64,000 bases of DNA from Avena insularis (GCA_023614405.1 CM042691.1:171650927-171714926), one strand, 5' to 3'; shown: positions 44,313 to 57,426, counted from the first letter of the stretch. The notes: generated by a model from the letters alone, not told the origin. Numbers and translations: made by a program.

Positions 44313-44586
44313 TTGCGGATCTAAAGAACGGCAACATCAAGAAGAAAGGTATATCCGATATACATGTTATTGATGTGTATCTTACTAGTAGTCATAGTAG
44401 TGCCTGGGTATTTGATACTGGTTCGGTTGCTCATATTTGTAACTCGAAACAGGTGCTGTAGAATAGACGGAAACTAGCGAAGAACGAGGTGATGATGCGC
44501 GTTGGAAATGGATCAAAGGTTGATGTGATCACGGTCGGCACGCTACATATTTATCTACCATCGGGATTAGTTTTATACTGAACTAA
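44313..44586 (+). pseudogene. BARE-B protease region
   Basis: WVFDTGSVAHICNS (44405-44450) is the Copia aspartic protease site, with D-T-G intact. A stop at 44459-44461 and a frameshift before the integrase break it. Confidence 0.85.
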
Positions 44587-45746
44587 TTGTTATTTGGTGC
44601 CTATGTTGAGCATGAACATTATATCTGGATCATGTTTATTGCGAGATGGTTACTTCTTAAGTCTGAGAATAATGGTTGTTCGATTTATATGAGTAATATG
44701 TTTTATGCACATGCACCTTTGATAGATGGTCTATTCTTGTTAAATCTCGATTATAGTAATACACATGTTAATAATATTGAAGCTAAACGTTTGAAATTGA
44801 GGGATAATTCTACATACATGCGGCACTGTCGTCTTGGTCACATTGGAGTGAAACGTATAAAGAAAGTCCATTCCGATGGACTTCTTGAATCACTTGAAAG
44901 ATGCGAAGCATGTCTGATGGGTAAAATGACTAAGACTCCATTTTCTAGGATGATGGAGCGAGCTATGGACTTATTGGAAATCATACATACCAATGTGTGT
45001 GGCCCGATGAGTGTAGCATCACGCGGTGGTTATCGTTATTTTCTTAATTTCACGGATGACTAGAGTAGATATGGGTATATCTATTTGATGAAACATAAGT
45101 CCGAAACTTTCGAGAAGTTTAAGGAATTTCAAAGTGAAGTAGAGAATCAATGTAACAAGAAGATTAAATTCCTAAGATCTAATCATGGAGGTGAGTATCT
45201 AAGTTACGAGTTTGGCGAGCATTTGAAGAAATGCGGAATACTTTCACAATTGACCCCGCCAGGAACACCATAATGTAATGGTGTGTCCGAACGTTGTAAT
45301 CGAACTATCTTAGATATGGTTTGTTCTTTGATGTCACTTACAGATTTACCGTTATCGTTTTGGGGTTATGCATTAGAAACAGATGCATTCACTTTAAATA
45401 GGGCACCATATAAATCCGTTGAAATGACACTATATGAATTATGGTTTGGGAAGAAACCTAAATTGTCGTTCCTTAAAGTTTGGGGTTGCGAAGCTTATGT
45501 AAAGAAGTTACAGCCCGACAAGCTTTAACCTAAAGCGTAAAAATGCGTCTTCATAGGATACCCGAAGGAAACTATTGGGTATACCTTCTATCATAGATCC
45601 AGAGGCAAAATCTTCGTTGCCAAGAATGGATCCTTTCTAGAGAAGGAGTTTCTCTTGAAAGAAGTGACTACAAGGAAAGTAGAACTCGACGAGGTTATCT
45701 AACCTTTCTTGGATTTGAGAGTATCACATCATCGGAAGAAGTTCCT
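44587..45746 (+). pseudogene. BARE-B integrase
   Basis: The HHCC zinc finger is visible as HCRLGHIGVKRI...CEACLMGK. The core shows HTNVCGPM (the first acidic position reads N where D is usual), then RSNHGGEYLS (N-H where a D is usual) and NGVSERCNRTILDMV with the catalytic Glu. In-frame stops lie at 45061 (TAG), 45271-45273 (TAA) and 45526-45528. The C-terminal GKKP motif and KVWGCEAYVKK are present. Both apparent Asp losses are consistent with G-to-A type decay. Confidence 0.87.
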
Positions 45747-46571
45747 GTGGTGCCTACACCAATAAGAGAGGAAGCTAATGATGATGATCATGAAACTTCG
45801 GTCGAAGTTACTACGAAACCTCGCAGGTCGACGAGGACTCATACTACTCCCGATTGGTATGATCCCATTATGAGTGTCATGTTGGTGGACAACACCGACG
45901 ACCCTGCGACATATGAGGAAGCAATGATGAGCCTAGATTCCAAAAAATGGCAAGAATCCATGAAATCCGAGATTGGATCCATGTACGAAAACCAAGTATG
46001 GACTTTGGTGGACTTACCAGATGGGCGGAAGGCTATCGGGAACAAATGGATTTTCAAGAAGAAAACAGATACTGATGGTAATGTTACCGTCTATAAAGCT
46101 CGACTTGTCGCAAAAGGGTTTTGATAAATTCAAGGAGCTGACTATGATGAGACTTTCTCACCAGTAGCGAAGCTAAAGTCTCTGAGGATTTTGTTAGTAA
46201 TCGCTGCATATTATGATTATGAGATATGGCCGATGGATGTCAAAACGGCGTTCCTCAATGGAGACATTGATGAAGAGTTGTATATGGTACAACCCAAAGG
46301 TTTTGTTGATCCAAAAGATGCTAACATGTTATGCAAACTTCAGCGGTCCATTTATGGATTGAAGCAAGCATCCCGAAGTTGGAATCAACGTTTTGATAAG
46401 GTGATCAAAAGTTTTGGTTTTATACAAACTTATGGAGAAGCTTGTATTTACAATAAAGTGAGTGGGAGCTCTGTAGCATTCATAGTACTATATGTGGACA
46501 ACATATTGTTGATTGGGAATGATGTAGACCTTCTCCATAGTGTCAAAGATTATTTGAATAATAGTTTTTAA
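45747..46571 (+). pseudogene. BARE-B reverse transcriptase
   Basis: Shows KWQESMKSEIGSMYENQVW, KWIFKKKTD, YKARLVAKGF then stop (46122-46124), MDVKTAFLNGDIDEELYM, RSIYGLKQASRSWN and the catalytic site LYVDNILLIGND. The second Asp of YVDD is Asn (GAC to AAC at 46500-46502), which would abolish polymerase activity. The frame ends at a TAA at 46569-46571. Confidence 0.92.
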
Positions 46572-47409
46572 ATGAAGGATCTTGGCAATGCTGCTTACAT
46601 ATTAGGAATAAAGATTTATAGAGATAGATCAAGACGCCTAATATCGCTTTCACATAGTACATATTTGGACAAAGTTCTAAAGAGGTTTGGAATGGAAGAT
46701 AGCAAGAAAGGGTTCTTGCCCATGTTGCACAATACGACCTTGAGTAAAACTCAAAGTCCTGCTACGACAGAAGATAGAGAGAGGATGAGTAAGACTCCCT
46801 GTGCCTTAGGCATAGGATCTATCATGTATGCCATGCCATGTACTAGACCCGACATTGCATATATCAAAGATCATCTATCCTGTTAGTTTGACTTGCAGAT
46901 ATCAAAGTGACCCAAAGGGTGGATCATTGGACAGCCATCAAAAATATCCTTAAGTACTTGAGAATAACTAAGGATATGGTTCTTTCTTAATGGTTACACC
47001 GATGATAGTTGGAACACTGATCCGGATGATTCTAAATCTCAATCTGGATACATATTTACTTTGAATGGTGCAATAGTGAGCTAGAGGAGTGCAAAGCAAA
47101 TCATTATGGTGAGACCTTCAATTGAATCAGAATACATAACTGCTTCGGAGGCTTCACAAGGGAGTTCATTACAAAGCTCGGTGTGGTTCCAGTGCACTGG
47201 ACCCAATGTCTATCTATTGTGATAACATGGGCGCCATAGCCAATGCGCAAGAACCAAGGTCACACAAGAAGCAGAAGCATATCAAGCTACGTTTTCACGC
47301 TATTCGAGAGCATGTCAAAGATGGTGACATAAATATTTGCAAAGTACACACATATCTTAATGTGGCAGATCCGTTGACTAAACCTCTCCCGAGCGCAAAA
47401 CATGACTAG
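46572..47409 (+). pseudogene. BARE-B RNase H
   Basis: After the RT thumb (MKDLGNAAYILGIKIYRDRS) the RNase H region is frameshifted around 46886-47205. The C-terminal part is clear: IYCDNMGAIANAQEPRSHKK, HIKLRFHAIREHV and VADPLTKPLP. Typical Copia end of pol, with the PPT about 60 bp further on. Confidence 0.88.
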
Positions 47410-47470
47410 CACCAAACCGCCATGGGTGTTCGGTATATTACCATGTAATATAGATTATTGACTCTATTTC

Positions 47471-47481
47471 AAGTGGGAGAC
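47471..47481 (+). promoter_or_regulatory. BARE-B polypurine tract
   Basis: AAGTGGGAGA followed by C, then the 3' LTR starts with TGTTGG. Confidence 0.88.
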
Positions 47482-48824
47482 TGTTGGATATATGCCCAAG
47501 AGGCAATAATAAAATTAGTTATTACTATATATTTGTGTTTATGATAGATGTTTACATTCATGCTATAACTGTATTAACCCGAAACATTAATACTTGTTTG
47601 ATTTGTAAACTTGTTGGAGTCCCTAGTATAGCCTATTATAATACTAGCTTGTTGGTTGATAGATGATAATGGTTTCCTGATCATGAACATTGAGATGTTA
47701 TTAACAACAATATCACATCATTAGGAGAATGGTATGATGGATATACTCTTATAGATAAGCGTAGCATAAAGATCAAGCATTTCAATAATTCAATTGATAT
47801 AAGCTTTCAGATAGATAGTAACCTAAATCCTTCGACCATGAGATCATGTTAATCACCATCACCGGATGGATGCTTTGATGACACCAAACACCACTTCGTA
47901 ACTGGGTGGTTATAAAAGGTGGCACTGAGTGTTCGGAAAGTATGTGTTGAGGCACATGGATCAAGAGTGGGATTTGAACATCCATATGACGGATAGATAT
48001 ACTCTAGGCCCTCTCCATGGAATGTCATCCAATTAGCTTGCAAGCACGTGACTGGATCACAAGGGATCACATATCACAGGAGCGAGTAAAGAGTACTTAT
48101 CAGTAATGAGGTTGAACTAGGTATGCAGAGATACTGATGATCAGAGCTCTGATAATTAAAGTATCGCGAGACAAAGGGAAATTGGTATCATATGTAAATG
48201 GTTCATTCAATCACGAAGTAATCATAGAAATATGTGGGAGCCATATGAATTTCCAGATTCCTCTTTTGGATATTGATCGGAGAAGAGTCTACATAATTCA
48301 CGAACCATAGGGAGACACACTTAAGGATTTGATGTTGTTTAGTAGATATGAAATGTGAGTAAGAAGACCGAATGTTGTTCGGAGTCTTGGATGGGATCCG
48401 GGATATCACGAGGAGATCCGGAATGGTCTTGAGAATAAGATTCATATAAGGAAAGTCCAATTCCGGAGTTCGAGAATGGTTCTGGTGTTTTCACCGGAAT
48501 GTTCTAGAAGGGTCTAGAAGGTTCACCGATCCGGAAGGGGAAAGGTACATGAATTTTTCATGACAAAGTGGAATGGTTGCATCATGTCCTAGGTCACTTG
48601 GCTAGACACTTGGAAGAGAGAAATCAAACTCTCATTTGAAAGTCAAAAAAGGCAGTTTGACAAAAGTCAAACTAGGACAATATTTCCATGTGGAGGGAGG
48701 GAAGGAATCCTACCTAGTGAAGGAATCATCCCTACCCTATTGTCAGCCACATGAAGTGGTGTTGGCGGAGGATTCCCTCCCCCTTTCCGCCCTTCCCTCT
48801 CATAAATAGAGGGGAGGGGGCACC
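47482..48824 (+). repeat. BARE-B 3' LTR, interrupted by Tekay-B
   Basis: Begins TGTTGGATATATGCCC and aligns with the 5' LTR up to AATAGAGGGGAGGGGGCACC, just after the TATA-like box. The remaining 0.5 kb should lie beyond the right edge of the window, on the far side of Tekay-B. Confidence 0.92.
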
Positions 48825-51800
48825 TGTCAACACCCGGATTTTTAATCACAGATGCCTGTTATGCCATACATCACAACCCCAGGATTACCATTTTTGTGAC
48901 ACATAACAGATTGGATATCGCAGTACATCATCCATTACAAACCATACATAAGGTCTTACACAAATAAGGATCTCATGATCCAGTTCTTAATATAATTCAA
49001 GAAACATAATAACGTAAAGATAACGATAGCGTGGGCGAAGCTCCATCTTCAAGGTCAGAGGCAATGCTGACGATGGGAGATGATCCTAGTTGTCATAACC
49101 TTCCTGCAGTCCGTCATCTTGATAATCCTCTTCATAGTCTGGCCACGGGAATAGCTAGGGACAAAGCCATAAGTACTCTTTAAGGACTCGCAAACTAATA
49201 CTAATAGGTGAAGGGGTTTTTTGTAGTAGGATACTAAGCTCTAGGGTTGTTTGCAAAAAAGCCAGAGTTACTCTACTAAGTTCAAAAGCAAAGAAAGCTA
49301 GTTGAAATTTTTATAACACCTAAGTGGGAACTTGAATTTCATGTCACCACACTGTTGTGGTAAAGTCAAAGACATAAATCATTTCACAAGTCCTTTTGAA
49401 AAACATCTGACGACGGAACAGTATGGCCACTCCAACTGTCCATAACTGCGGACGCGGCTATTCGAATAGTTTGACACTTTGTAGAGATTGTACACTTTCA
49501 CCACAACATTCGATACATCCGTCAGGAACAATCCTGAATTCACCATACTCAGTATGCAGATAATAAATCCTAACCTTTCAATTACATGCCCTAGTATAGG
49601 CACCTCTCCTGTGAGTTTGGCCTCCCAACCATGACCAACTGTCATCTTAGGTACTGCACAGGTGGACAATCTTCACAAGGTATCCTCAGCTCAGACCTTG
49701 TCCGCAAGGGAACCCATACTAAGGTATATAAATTTCCAGTCAAGCCCTACCCAATTTTCGGGTATTGTGGTTGTATGGTAAAATTGGAATGGTATCGCAT
49801 CCAGACAACCATCAGTTTCATAAAGGGCTAAGGATCATGCCTTAACATTTTCATCATCAAAATCATTTGGTATTTGGAAACACATGTTAAAACATTTCAG
49901 TAGAATGACTCATCATTCTAAGGTTTTCATAACCATTTTCACCAAGTATTCCCATCTAAAGTTGATCAAGTTTTATGCTTAGCACTAGCATCTACAAGTG
50001 GGGGTAAATTCTAATGATGGATACCAAACAAGTGGGGATTAGCTAAGTTCAATCTCATGCCTTAGGATGACATCAAGATTATCTAACTTAGGCCAAACTT
50101 TATGCTCTTTATGCTACCTTCAATTATCTTTCTAGAATCTACAAGTCACCAAGAAAACTTTTGATACAAAGCTTTTAATAAAGAAATAAAATACTAAGCT
50201 TGCAAGTAAAACTAGGATTGGGTATCAAGTGGGTATAATCACATATGCTTAAGACATATAGTTGGCATAGTAACAAGCAAGTACTAGTTTGCTAAGCTGC
50301 AAGTGTTAGCTTGCTCAGTTAATAGCTTGCTAACTCAACTAGTTGTATTAGGCTTGCCTTGTGCAGAGCAGTGGTTGAAGTTCTCCTCGGCTTCTTCCTC
50401 GTAGTATCCTCCTTCCTCCTCGTATCCTTGGTCGGTACTAGCGTCTATAAATAAATACGAGGTACACAATCACCAAACAATACTTAATTATTTCTAATCA
50501 TCACAAAAAGGTTCACACTATATGATCTAGCATCATCACTAACATTACAAAGGTTAAAGCACTTGTCTCATTTATTTTATTTGAGAAAAGTAATTTCTAC
50601 TCATTGAAAAACTAATTAAGATTTAATATTCTCCAACTCAAACATGGGATCATGTTGACACATATCATCACCACATATTTCAGTACATGGGGATGTGATT
50701 TAAAGTGTGTCACAATTTAATAAGGTTTAACCTTTTTATTTTAATTAATTAAAGTGAATATAAATGCCTATGTGGCATTCTTTTAATACTTGATCGTTAT
50801 TTCTGTAAGTAAACCTATATATTTTTATATATTCTGAAAGGTATGGTTAAATGTGATTTTTTAGAGTTGGAATTAACTCAAAAGCTCTTATGGTTGAATT
50901 TTGAAAAATATTTGAATGCAGAAAAGCTTATGCCTTGTTATTTTTACCATGGGTGATCTACAAATCTAAATGGTTTGAATCCAACGGGCTTGGATTAAGC
51001 ATTTCAGAACCTTTCTAAAAAAATTGGTTTCATGCATTTTGGTTTAGTGAATTGAGCTGGGTTGATTTTTGAATCTAGGTACAGAACTGGGTTTGAAATT
51101 AAATGAATAAACTTAAGTTTGATTTGTTGGGTCGCGCGGGATGTTTAACTGGGCCGACCCACTACGCACAGCGCATGCGCGGGCTGGTTAAGTGAGCGAC
51201 CCCACTCGTCAGTGAGACAACGAGTGACAAAGTGGTACGGGGTGATCAAGGCCGCATGATCTAACTCTAATCGAACGGCTCTGGTTCATCGTCCATGTCG
51301 GGCAGCGCCGGCGAGATAGAACCCTAGCGCGGCCGGTGGGGGTCGTGGGAGGCTCACCGGGGCTCAGGCGATGGTCGGCGACGTGGGCGAATGACGAAGT
51401 CGACAACGGAGATTCTCCTGGTACCGACAGCTTCTCCTAGGGTGGCTCTAATCGACGGCGCCTCTCCTCCTCTGCAGTGGCGAACTACGGTGAAATTCCG
51501 GCCACCTGGTGCTCGCCTTGCTCCGGGAGTGAGTGGAGGGTATCAGTGAGAGGTGGGGAGTGAACTGGTGTGAATAAAATGAGCGTGGGAGGCCTCCTTT
51601 TATAGTGGCTGAAAGGGAACGAATGGCGCGGGCTGAGCTCGTCGGGGACGGCTGCACAGCGAGCTAACGGCATGGCCGAAGGTAGGGGACGGTGCATTGC
51701 CTCCTGGCGAAGCTCAACGGCTTGATGGCGAGGCGTGGGGTGGTGCGATATGGTCGGAACATCGCGACGCTCTAGGCTGGTCCGATGCCAATTTTAATGG

Positions 51801-52850
51801 CGCACAGCATGCATGGTCCGCGCGGCAACGAGCGAGGTTGTCTGGCGAGGTGCTGGGGTGCTGGTGATCACGTCTGCAAGCGGCGAGGGCTACACGCGGT
51901 CTGTGGGCTCATGTCGCGTGCGGTGCACTCACGCGCTCTCGGATCACACATAGAGAAGCTTCGCATGCTCAGGCAGTGTGGTCCAGGGGCTGGCTACGCT
52001 CGGGGCTTGGACAGGGAGTAGCGGTGGACGGTGGCGTACGTCCCAGACATGGTGGCTAGGCTTGGTGCTTGCTCTGGCTAGCTAGCCATGGTCGGCTGGC
52101 AAGGGTGCCTTCGGGTTGGCATGGCATGGTGCAATGAGTAGGGGCTAGGGTGGTCAAGGAACTGGTTGGCACTGGGGGAGACAAGTGTGATCAATGGTGA
52201 ACAATGCTTAGCCAAATTACTGCTCAAAACAGTGAAGTTTGGCTAGTTTGATTTTCTGTCTCCAAGTGTTTGAAGAAATGGCCGCAAGAAATTCAAATTT
52301 GAAATTTTGGTTCAAACTTGGTGGGTTGGCTAGGAACATCTGGTTAGTTGGATTGGGTAAGGGGCACTGCTTTGGTTGGGTTTTGAAAAGGTGTGATCTT
52401 CACATATGATCAAGATTCAATTTTGAATTGTAGTTTGAATGGGGTTGCTAAATGTTTCTGCAAGTTTGAAAGGTGGGCTTTGATTCACTTTTACTTGGTC
52501 TAGCAAGGGGTGAAAAGAATTGGAAAAGTTTCTGTTTGGAATCTTGGACTAGAAACACTCAAAGTGACCTAGTGAGCAAGATTGGCAAAAATGACCATTT
52601 GCTTTATTTGATTTGTTTTTGGATTTTCTCTTTATTTGTTTCTGCTTGGAAATGTTTTAGATGATGTTATATTCATCTTTGAACCATTCCTTACTATTTA
52701 GTTGAATCACACAATTCCATTCATGCATTTATCAAATCATCACATACACACATGCATTCATTTCATTTTTATTTAATCAAATTTTTTGTTAACCCTAATT
52801 TTAGTGATTAGAGTTTGATGATCATTGTTTCATATTTTTGGGATGTTACA
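48825..52850 (-). repeat. Tekay-B LTR, left copy (3' LTR of the complete unit)
   Basis: 4,026 bp, TGTCAACACCCGG...GGGATGTTACA on the plus strand. Homologous throughout to 58691-62716 with scattered substitutions and small indels that happen to cancel in length. Confidence 0.95.
51596..51608 (-). promoter_or_regulatory. TATA box of the Tekay-B left LTR
   Basis: The minus strand reads CCACTATAAAAGG. The identical motif lies at 61458-61470 in the other LTR. Confidence 0.65.
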
Positions 52851-52869
52851 AACCTTCCCTCCTTAAACG
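52851..52869 (-). promoter_or_regulatory. Tekay-B polypurine tract
   Basis: The minus strand reads AAGGAGGGAAGGTT, immediately before the LTR. It is preceded by the inverted repeat at 52870-52888. Confidence 0.85.
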
Positions 52870-52888
52870 AAATCTCGTCCCGAGATTT
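52870..52888. promoter_or_regulatory. Inverted repeat upstream of the PPT
   Basis: AAATCTCG-TCC-CGAGATTT, identical in arms to 10256-10274 of the zinc-knuckle element and to 62736-62754. Confidence 0.8.
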
Positions 52889-53335
52889 GAAAAAGAAGAA
52901 AAATATTACCTAGGATTTAAATAGATCGAGAAACTTCGTTCTGATGTGATCTTCTTGCTCCTAGGTAGCTTCTTCTTCGGTGTGGTTGCTCCACTGAATC
53001 TTGAGAAATTTGATGCTTCGGGTTCTGATGGTTCTGAAAGCTTCTTCCAAAATACAGATGGGTACTTCGGGATACATCAGGTCACCGTTGATCTCTATGG
53101 TCCGGTGATCAATGTTCTTGAAAACTTCAGTCTTCTCTGGAACTTCAAGGCATTTGCGAAGTAACAATATATGGAACACATTGTGTACTGCTGAAATTTC
53201 CTCTGGTAGTTCCAATTTATATGATAATTCTCCTCGACGATTCAGAATCTTGAAGGGTTCGATATATCTGGGGGCTAACTTTCCTTTGAGTTGGAAACGC
53301 TGCATTCCCTTCAAAGGCGACACTTTGAGATACAC
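52889..53335 (-). pseudogene. Tekay-B integrase C-terminus and chromodomain
   Basis: The minus strand shows KLAPRYIEPFKILNRRGE, YKLELPEE and VHNVFHILLLRKC (the GPF/Y-type integrase tail). A chromodomain follows, with ILEEAFRTIRTRSIKFLKIQ and WSNHTEEEAT. The chromodomain is thought to guide chromoviruses to particular chromatin. This fixes the clade as a chromovirus, Tekay/Del by its long LTRs and PPT. An upstream frameshift separates it from the integrase core. Confidence 0.88.
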
Positions 53336-54368
53336 AAAATCTCCGATATTGAAAGCAAGGTCTCGACGTCTCTTGTCGGTGTAACTCTTCTGTCTTGACT
53401 GGGCGGTCTTGAGGTGCTCACGAATCTTGTGAACTTTCTCTTCTACTTCTCGTAGGATGTCGGGTCTGAAAATCTAACTTTCTCCTACTTCCGACCAATT
53501 CAAAGGGGTCCGACACTTCCTTCCATACATGAACTCAAATGGGGCCATTTGTAGACTAGCTTGATAACTGTTGTTGTATGAAAATTCTATGAAAGGCAGA
53601 TAGTCTTCCCATTTAGATCCATACTCTAGCACACATGCTCTCAACATATCTTCGAGTATTTGATTTACTCGCTCCGTTTGTCCATCGGTCTCCGGGTGAT
53701 ACGCTGTGCTGAAATCCAGTCGGGTTCCCAGTCCTTCCTGGACTTTCTTCCAGAATCTTGAGGTAAACTGAGTTCCTCGATCCGGTACGATGTTCTTGGG
53801 GACTCCGTGCAAACTAACGATTCTAGCGATGTACAACTCCGCTAGTTTCGAATGCTGGTAAGTGGTCTTGATTGGTAAGAAATGGGCGACTTTGGACAAT
53901 CTGTCAACTATGACCCAGATGGATTCATTTCCCCTACTAGAAATAGGCAATCCAGTGATAAAGTCCATTCCAACTGAATCCCATTTCCATTCCAGAATCT
54001 GCAATGGTTGTAACAGTCCTGCGGGTCTTTGATGTCCCGCCTTGACTCCCTGACATATATCACACTTGGCGATATAGCTTCCGATTTCTCTCTTCATCTT
54101 ATGCCACCAAAATTTCTCCTTCAAATCTTGATACATCTTTATTCCTCCGGGGAGAAAGAATAAAGAATATCATGGGCCTCTTTCAAAATAACTTTTTTCA
54201 ACTCCGAATCTGCTGGTATACAAAGGCGTCCATTTTACCACAGAACTCCTTCTTCGTCTTCGGTGAATCCGGGTACTTTTCCTGTACCAATACGACATTT
54301 GATTCCGTCGATACTAGCATTTCCTTTCTGCGCCTCTTTGATCTGACTGATCAAAGTGGGTTGAAGTT
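53336..54368 (-). pseudogene. Tekay-B integrase core
   Basis: The minus strand shows MYQDLKEKFWWHKMKREI and CDICQGVKAGHQRPAG (CxxC of the zinc finger). The catalytic triad follows: D in VGMDFITGLP, D in VPDRGTQFTSRFW and E in DGQTERVNQILEDMLR. FIEFSYNNSYQASLQMAPFE and YGRKCRTPL come next. A stop at about 54137-54160 cuts the finger, where the first His region is also damaged. A TAG near 53474 ends the main frame before the tail. Confidence 0.92.
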
Positions 54369-55163
54369 CTATGCTAGCCAAAAATCCTTCATCACTAATT
54401 CCATTCGGAAATCTTCCATCTCTTTGTGCAAACTTGGTTGCTCCTTAAAAATCATGGAGTTCAAGCGGCACGACAATCTGCTAAGGGCATCTTTTACCAC
54501 ATTGGCTTTACCGGGGTGATAGTGAATGTCCAGATCATAGTCCTTGATTAGCTCAATCCATCTTCTCTGCCTCATATTCAGCTCCTTCTGAGTGAATATA
54601 TACTTCAGGCTCTTGTGATCCGAATAAATCTCACAACGTTTTCCCATAAGATAATGCATCCATGTCTTCAGTGATAGAACTACGACTGCTAGTTCAAGGT
54701 CATGGGTTGGATAATTCTATTCATGCTGCTTCAGTTGTCAGGATATATAAGATATAACTTTGCCTTCTTGCATTAGCACACATCCGAGACCGATCTTGGA
54801 TGCGTCACAATACACATCAAAGGGCTTCGTGATATCCGGCATGATCAAGATTGGGGCTGAAATCAATCTCCTCTTGAGTTCCTGAAAACTTGCTTCACAT
54901 TTGTCTGTCCATTCAAACTTCTTATCCTTCTTCAACAATTGGGTCATGGGTCTTGCGATACTCGAGAATCCTTCTACGAACTTGCGATAGTATCCCGCTA
55001 ATCCGAGAAATGCACGAACTTGGGTTTGAGTGTATGGGGCTTGCCAATCTTCAACATCTTTCACCTTCGCAGGGTCAACAGCAATTCCTCCAGCTGATAC
55101 AATATGTCCAAGAAATCCTACCTCCTGTAACCAGGATTCACATTTGCTAAACTTGGCATACAG
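54369..55163 (-). pseudogene. Tekay-B RT thumb and RNase H
   Basis: The minus strand shows [19 protein letters not shown] and [15 protein letters not shown]. The RNase H follows, with [18 protein letters not shown] (first catalytic Asp), [19 protein letters not shown] and [18 protein letters not shown] with VVKDALSR. Stops near 54660-54740 divide it. Confidence 0.9.
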
Positions 55164-55763
55164 CTAATGCTCTCTAAGGGTTCCAAGAATGGTACTTAGG
55201 TGTAGCTCATGTTCTTCTTCTGATTTGGAATAAATCAGAATGTCATCGATGAAAACAATGACAAACTTATCCAAGAAGTCCATAAAAATCTTATTCATGA
55301 GGTTCATTAAATAAGCGGGGGAATTGGTTAATCCAAAACACATGACAGTATACTCGTATAATCCATATCTGGTGGTAAAGGAAGTCTTTGGAATATCCTC
55401 TGAGCGAATCTTGAGTTGATGATAGCCAGTTCTAAGATCAATCTTAGAAAACACTTCGGCACCAGTCAACTGGTCAAACAGATCTTCTATCGTTGGCAAC
55501 GCGTACTTGTTCTTGATGGTGACATCATTCAACTTCCGGTAATCCGTACACAAACGGTTACCTCCATCTTTCTTGTCCACAAACAAAACAGGTGATCTCC
55601 ATGGTGGCGCACTTGGTTGAATCAATCCAATTTCTAGCATAGCATCCAGTTGCTTCTTCAGTTCCACTAGTTCAGACGGGTTCATACTATATGGTTTCTG
55701 GGCTATGGGTCCGGTTCCAGGTAATAGTTCAATGATAAACTCGATATCCCGATCTGGGGGCAT
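55164..55763 (-). pseudogene. Tekay-B reverse transcriptase
   Basis: An open stretch of 200 codons on the minus strand: [79 protein letters not shown] and the catalytic [12 protein letters not shown] (about 55222-55257). The RT core is uninterrupted; breaks lie on both sides. Confidence 0.94.
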
Positions 55764-56039
55764 ACCGGGTAAAACATTTGGAAATACATCGGGGTATTCA
55801 CAGACTATCTAGACTTGGTCAATGGTAGGTTGGGATATACTCTTGTTGCACTTGAATTGACGAGGAAAGGTTTCAGATATATGCTCGAATGATATTCCGG
55901 CTGTACTGGTCATGGTTATGGCTTTCTTGGCACAGTCAATCAATCCTTTATGTGTGGACATCCAATCCATTCCTAGTACTACTTCCAAACCTTTAGTTCC
56001 GAGTACTATCAGATTAACATAAAAATCTATACCATGGAT
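55764..56039 (-). pseudogene. Tekay-B protease C-terminus to RT linker
   Basis: Continues the protease in the same general reading, with a TGA at about 56037 just after the protease fold begins and a TAG near 55810. Includes GLEVVLGMDWM near 55960-55990, a usual feature of Gypsy protease-RT linkers. Confidence 0.75.
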
Positions 56040-57426
56040 TCAGATAGGGACGGCTTGGCAAATTTGCCTAGCCTTGGTGGTTGATCCGGGGATTTGAACA
56101 ATCATAACATGCTTCAGTTTGGTTGGTTGGATTTTACTAGTGCATGCAAATTCTTCAGTAACAAATGAGTGCGATGCTCCAGAATCAAACAACACTCTTG
56201 CAAGTACTAAGTTAACAGAAAACATACCCAGCACGAGATCTGGCGCTTCTTGGGCTTCTTCATCATGCATGAGAAAGAGATGGCCGTTGCGGTTGAGCGA
56301 GTTTCCTGGGGCAAACCTTCTTCCGGGCTGAACACGACGCTGCTGCTGAGCTAGGGCATTTGCATTGGGGGTTGCGACAATCTTCTTGGGGCACTCATTG
56401 GAGTAGTGACCTTTGGTTCCACATTCATAACAAGTCACCTGGGACTTGTCCTTTGTTGCAACAGGCACAACGTTCCTTCCAGTCCTTGGGGCAGTGTTGG
56501 TGTTGGTGGCGGCATTGTTGTTGAACTTAGGCGGTGCACGGTTGAAATTGCTGGGATTGCCAGGGTTATTGTGGTTTCCTCCGGGCCTTGGGTTTCCACG
56601 GTTGGGATAGGTCGGACGGTTCATCGGGGGTCTGTTGGTTCTTGGGGCAAATCCTGGAGATGGGTTGGGGCGATACTTTGGTGTATGGTGGGTTCCTGGT
56701 TGATGCATCATGCGACGCTTGTGGCTCTCATTAGCTTGGTTGATCTTTCCTTCCATCTGAATGGAAAAGTCCACTAGGGCTTCAATATCTACAAAGGGGA
56801 TATTGACTAACACTGTCTGCATCTCATCGTGTAGACCATTTAGGAATCTCTCCTTCTTCTTGGCTTTCAATGTCTATCTCATCCGGTGCATATCTAGCCA
56901 ATGACAAGAATTTGACACGGTACTCCACTACTGTTATCCTTACTTGCTTCAGTTCCTTGAATTCATCTCTCAGCCTCTTGATCAAACCCGGTGGCACATG
57001 GGTTCTGCTGAACTTGACTTTGAACTCTTCCCAAGTCATGAGTTGACCACCTGTCATTGCGCGAATGTTGTTCCACCATGCTCTTGCATCTCCAGCCAGA
57101 TAGTGGGTAGCAAACAACACTTTCTCGTTAGCTTCCACTCCTGCAACTTTCAGATTGTTCTCCATGATTTGCAACCAATCATCTGCATCTAGGGGCTCTT
57201 CTGACTTAGTGAAAACAGGTGGATTGGTGTTCTGGAAATTCTTGAGCTTAGATCCATAGTTGTCCTGATTTCCATGGCCTTGATTATTGTTGGCCATCTG
57301 AGCTATCTGTTGAAGGGTGGCTAAGTTGGCTTGGCATTCGGCTATTTCAGCTTCGCTGTCAGAAACCAACATTTGCAAGAGTTGCAACATCGGGTCCGGG
57401 ACTGAGTTGCTTCCTCCGCGAGGCAT
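56040..57426 (-). pseudogene. Tekay-B gag and protease
   Basis: The ATG at 57426 (minus) gives MPRGGSNSVPDPMLQLLQML. The capsid-like region has ADDWLQIMENNL, ARAWWNNIRAM and WEEFKVKFSRTHVPPGL, then YAPDEIDIE. A one-base frameshift near 56866-56872 moves the frame. The second piece has a Pro/Asn/Arg-rich region, one CCHC knuckle (CYECGTKGHYSNEC, about 56397-56440) and the protease motif LFDSGASHSFV (about 56160-56192). It is a standard chromovirus gag-PR arrangement, about 460 codons together. Confidence 0.92.

Larger units (their letters stand above)
40491..48824 (+). mobile_element. BARE-B: BARE/Angela-like Copia retrotransposon
   Basis: Plus-strand Copia element: 5' LTR (first 34 bases missing), PBS, 1.2-kb leader, gag, protease, integrase, RT, RNase H (Copia order: INT before RT), PPT and 3' LTR. 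The 3' LTR is cut at 48824 by the insertion of Tekay-B. Numerous stops make it inactive. Confidence 0.93.
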
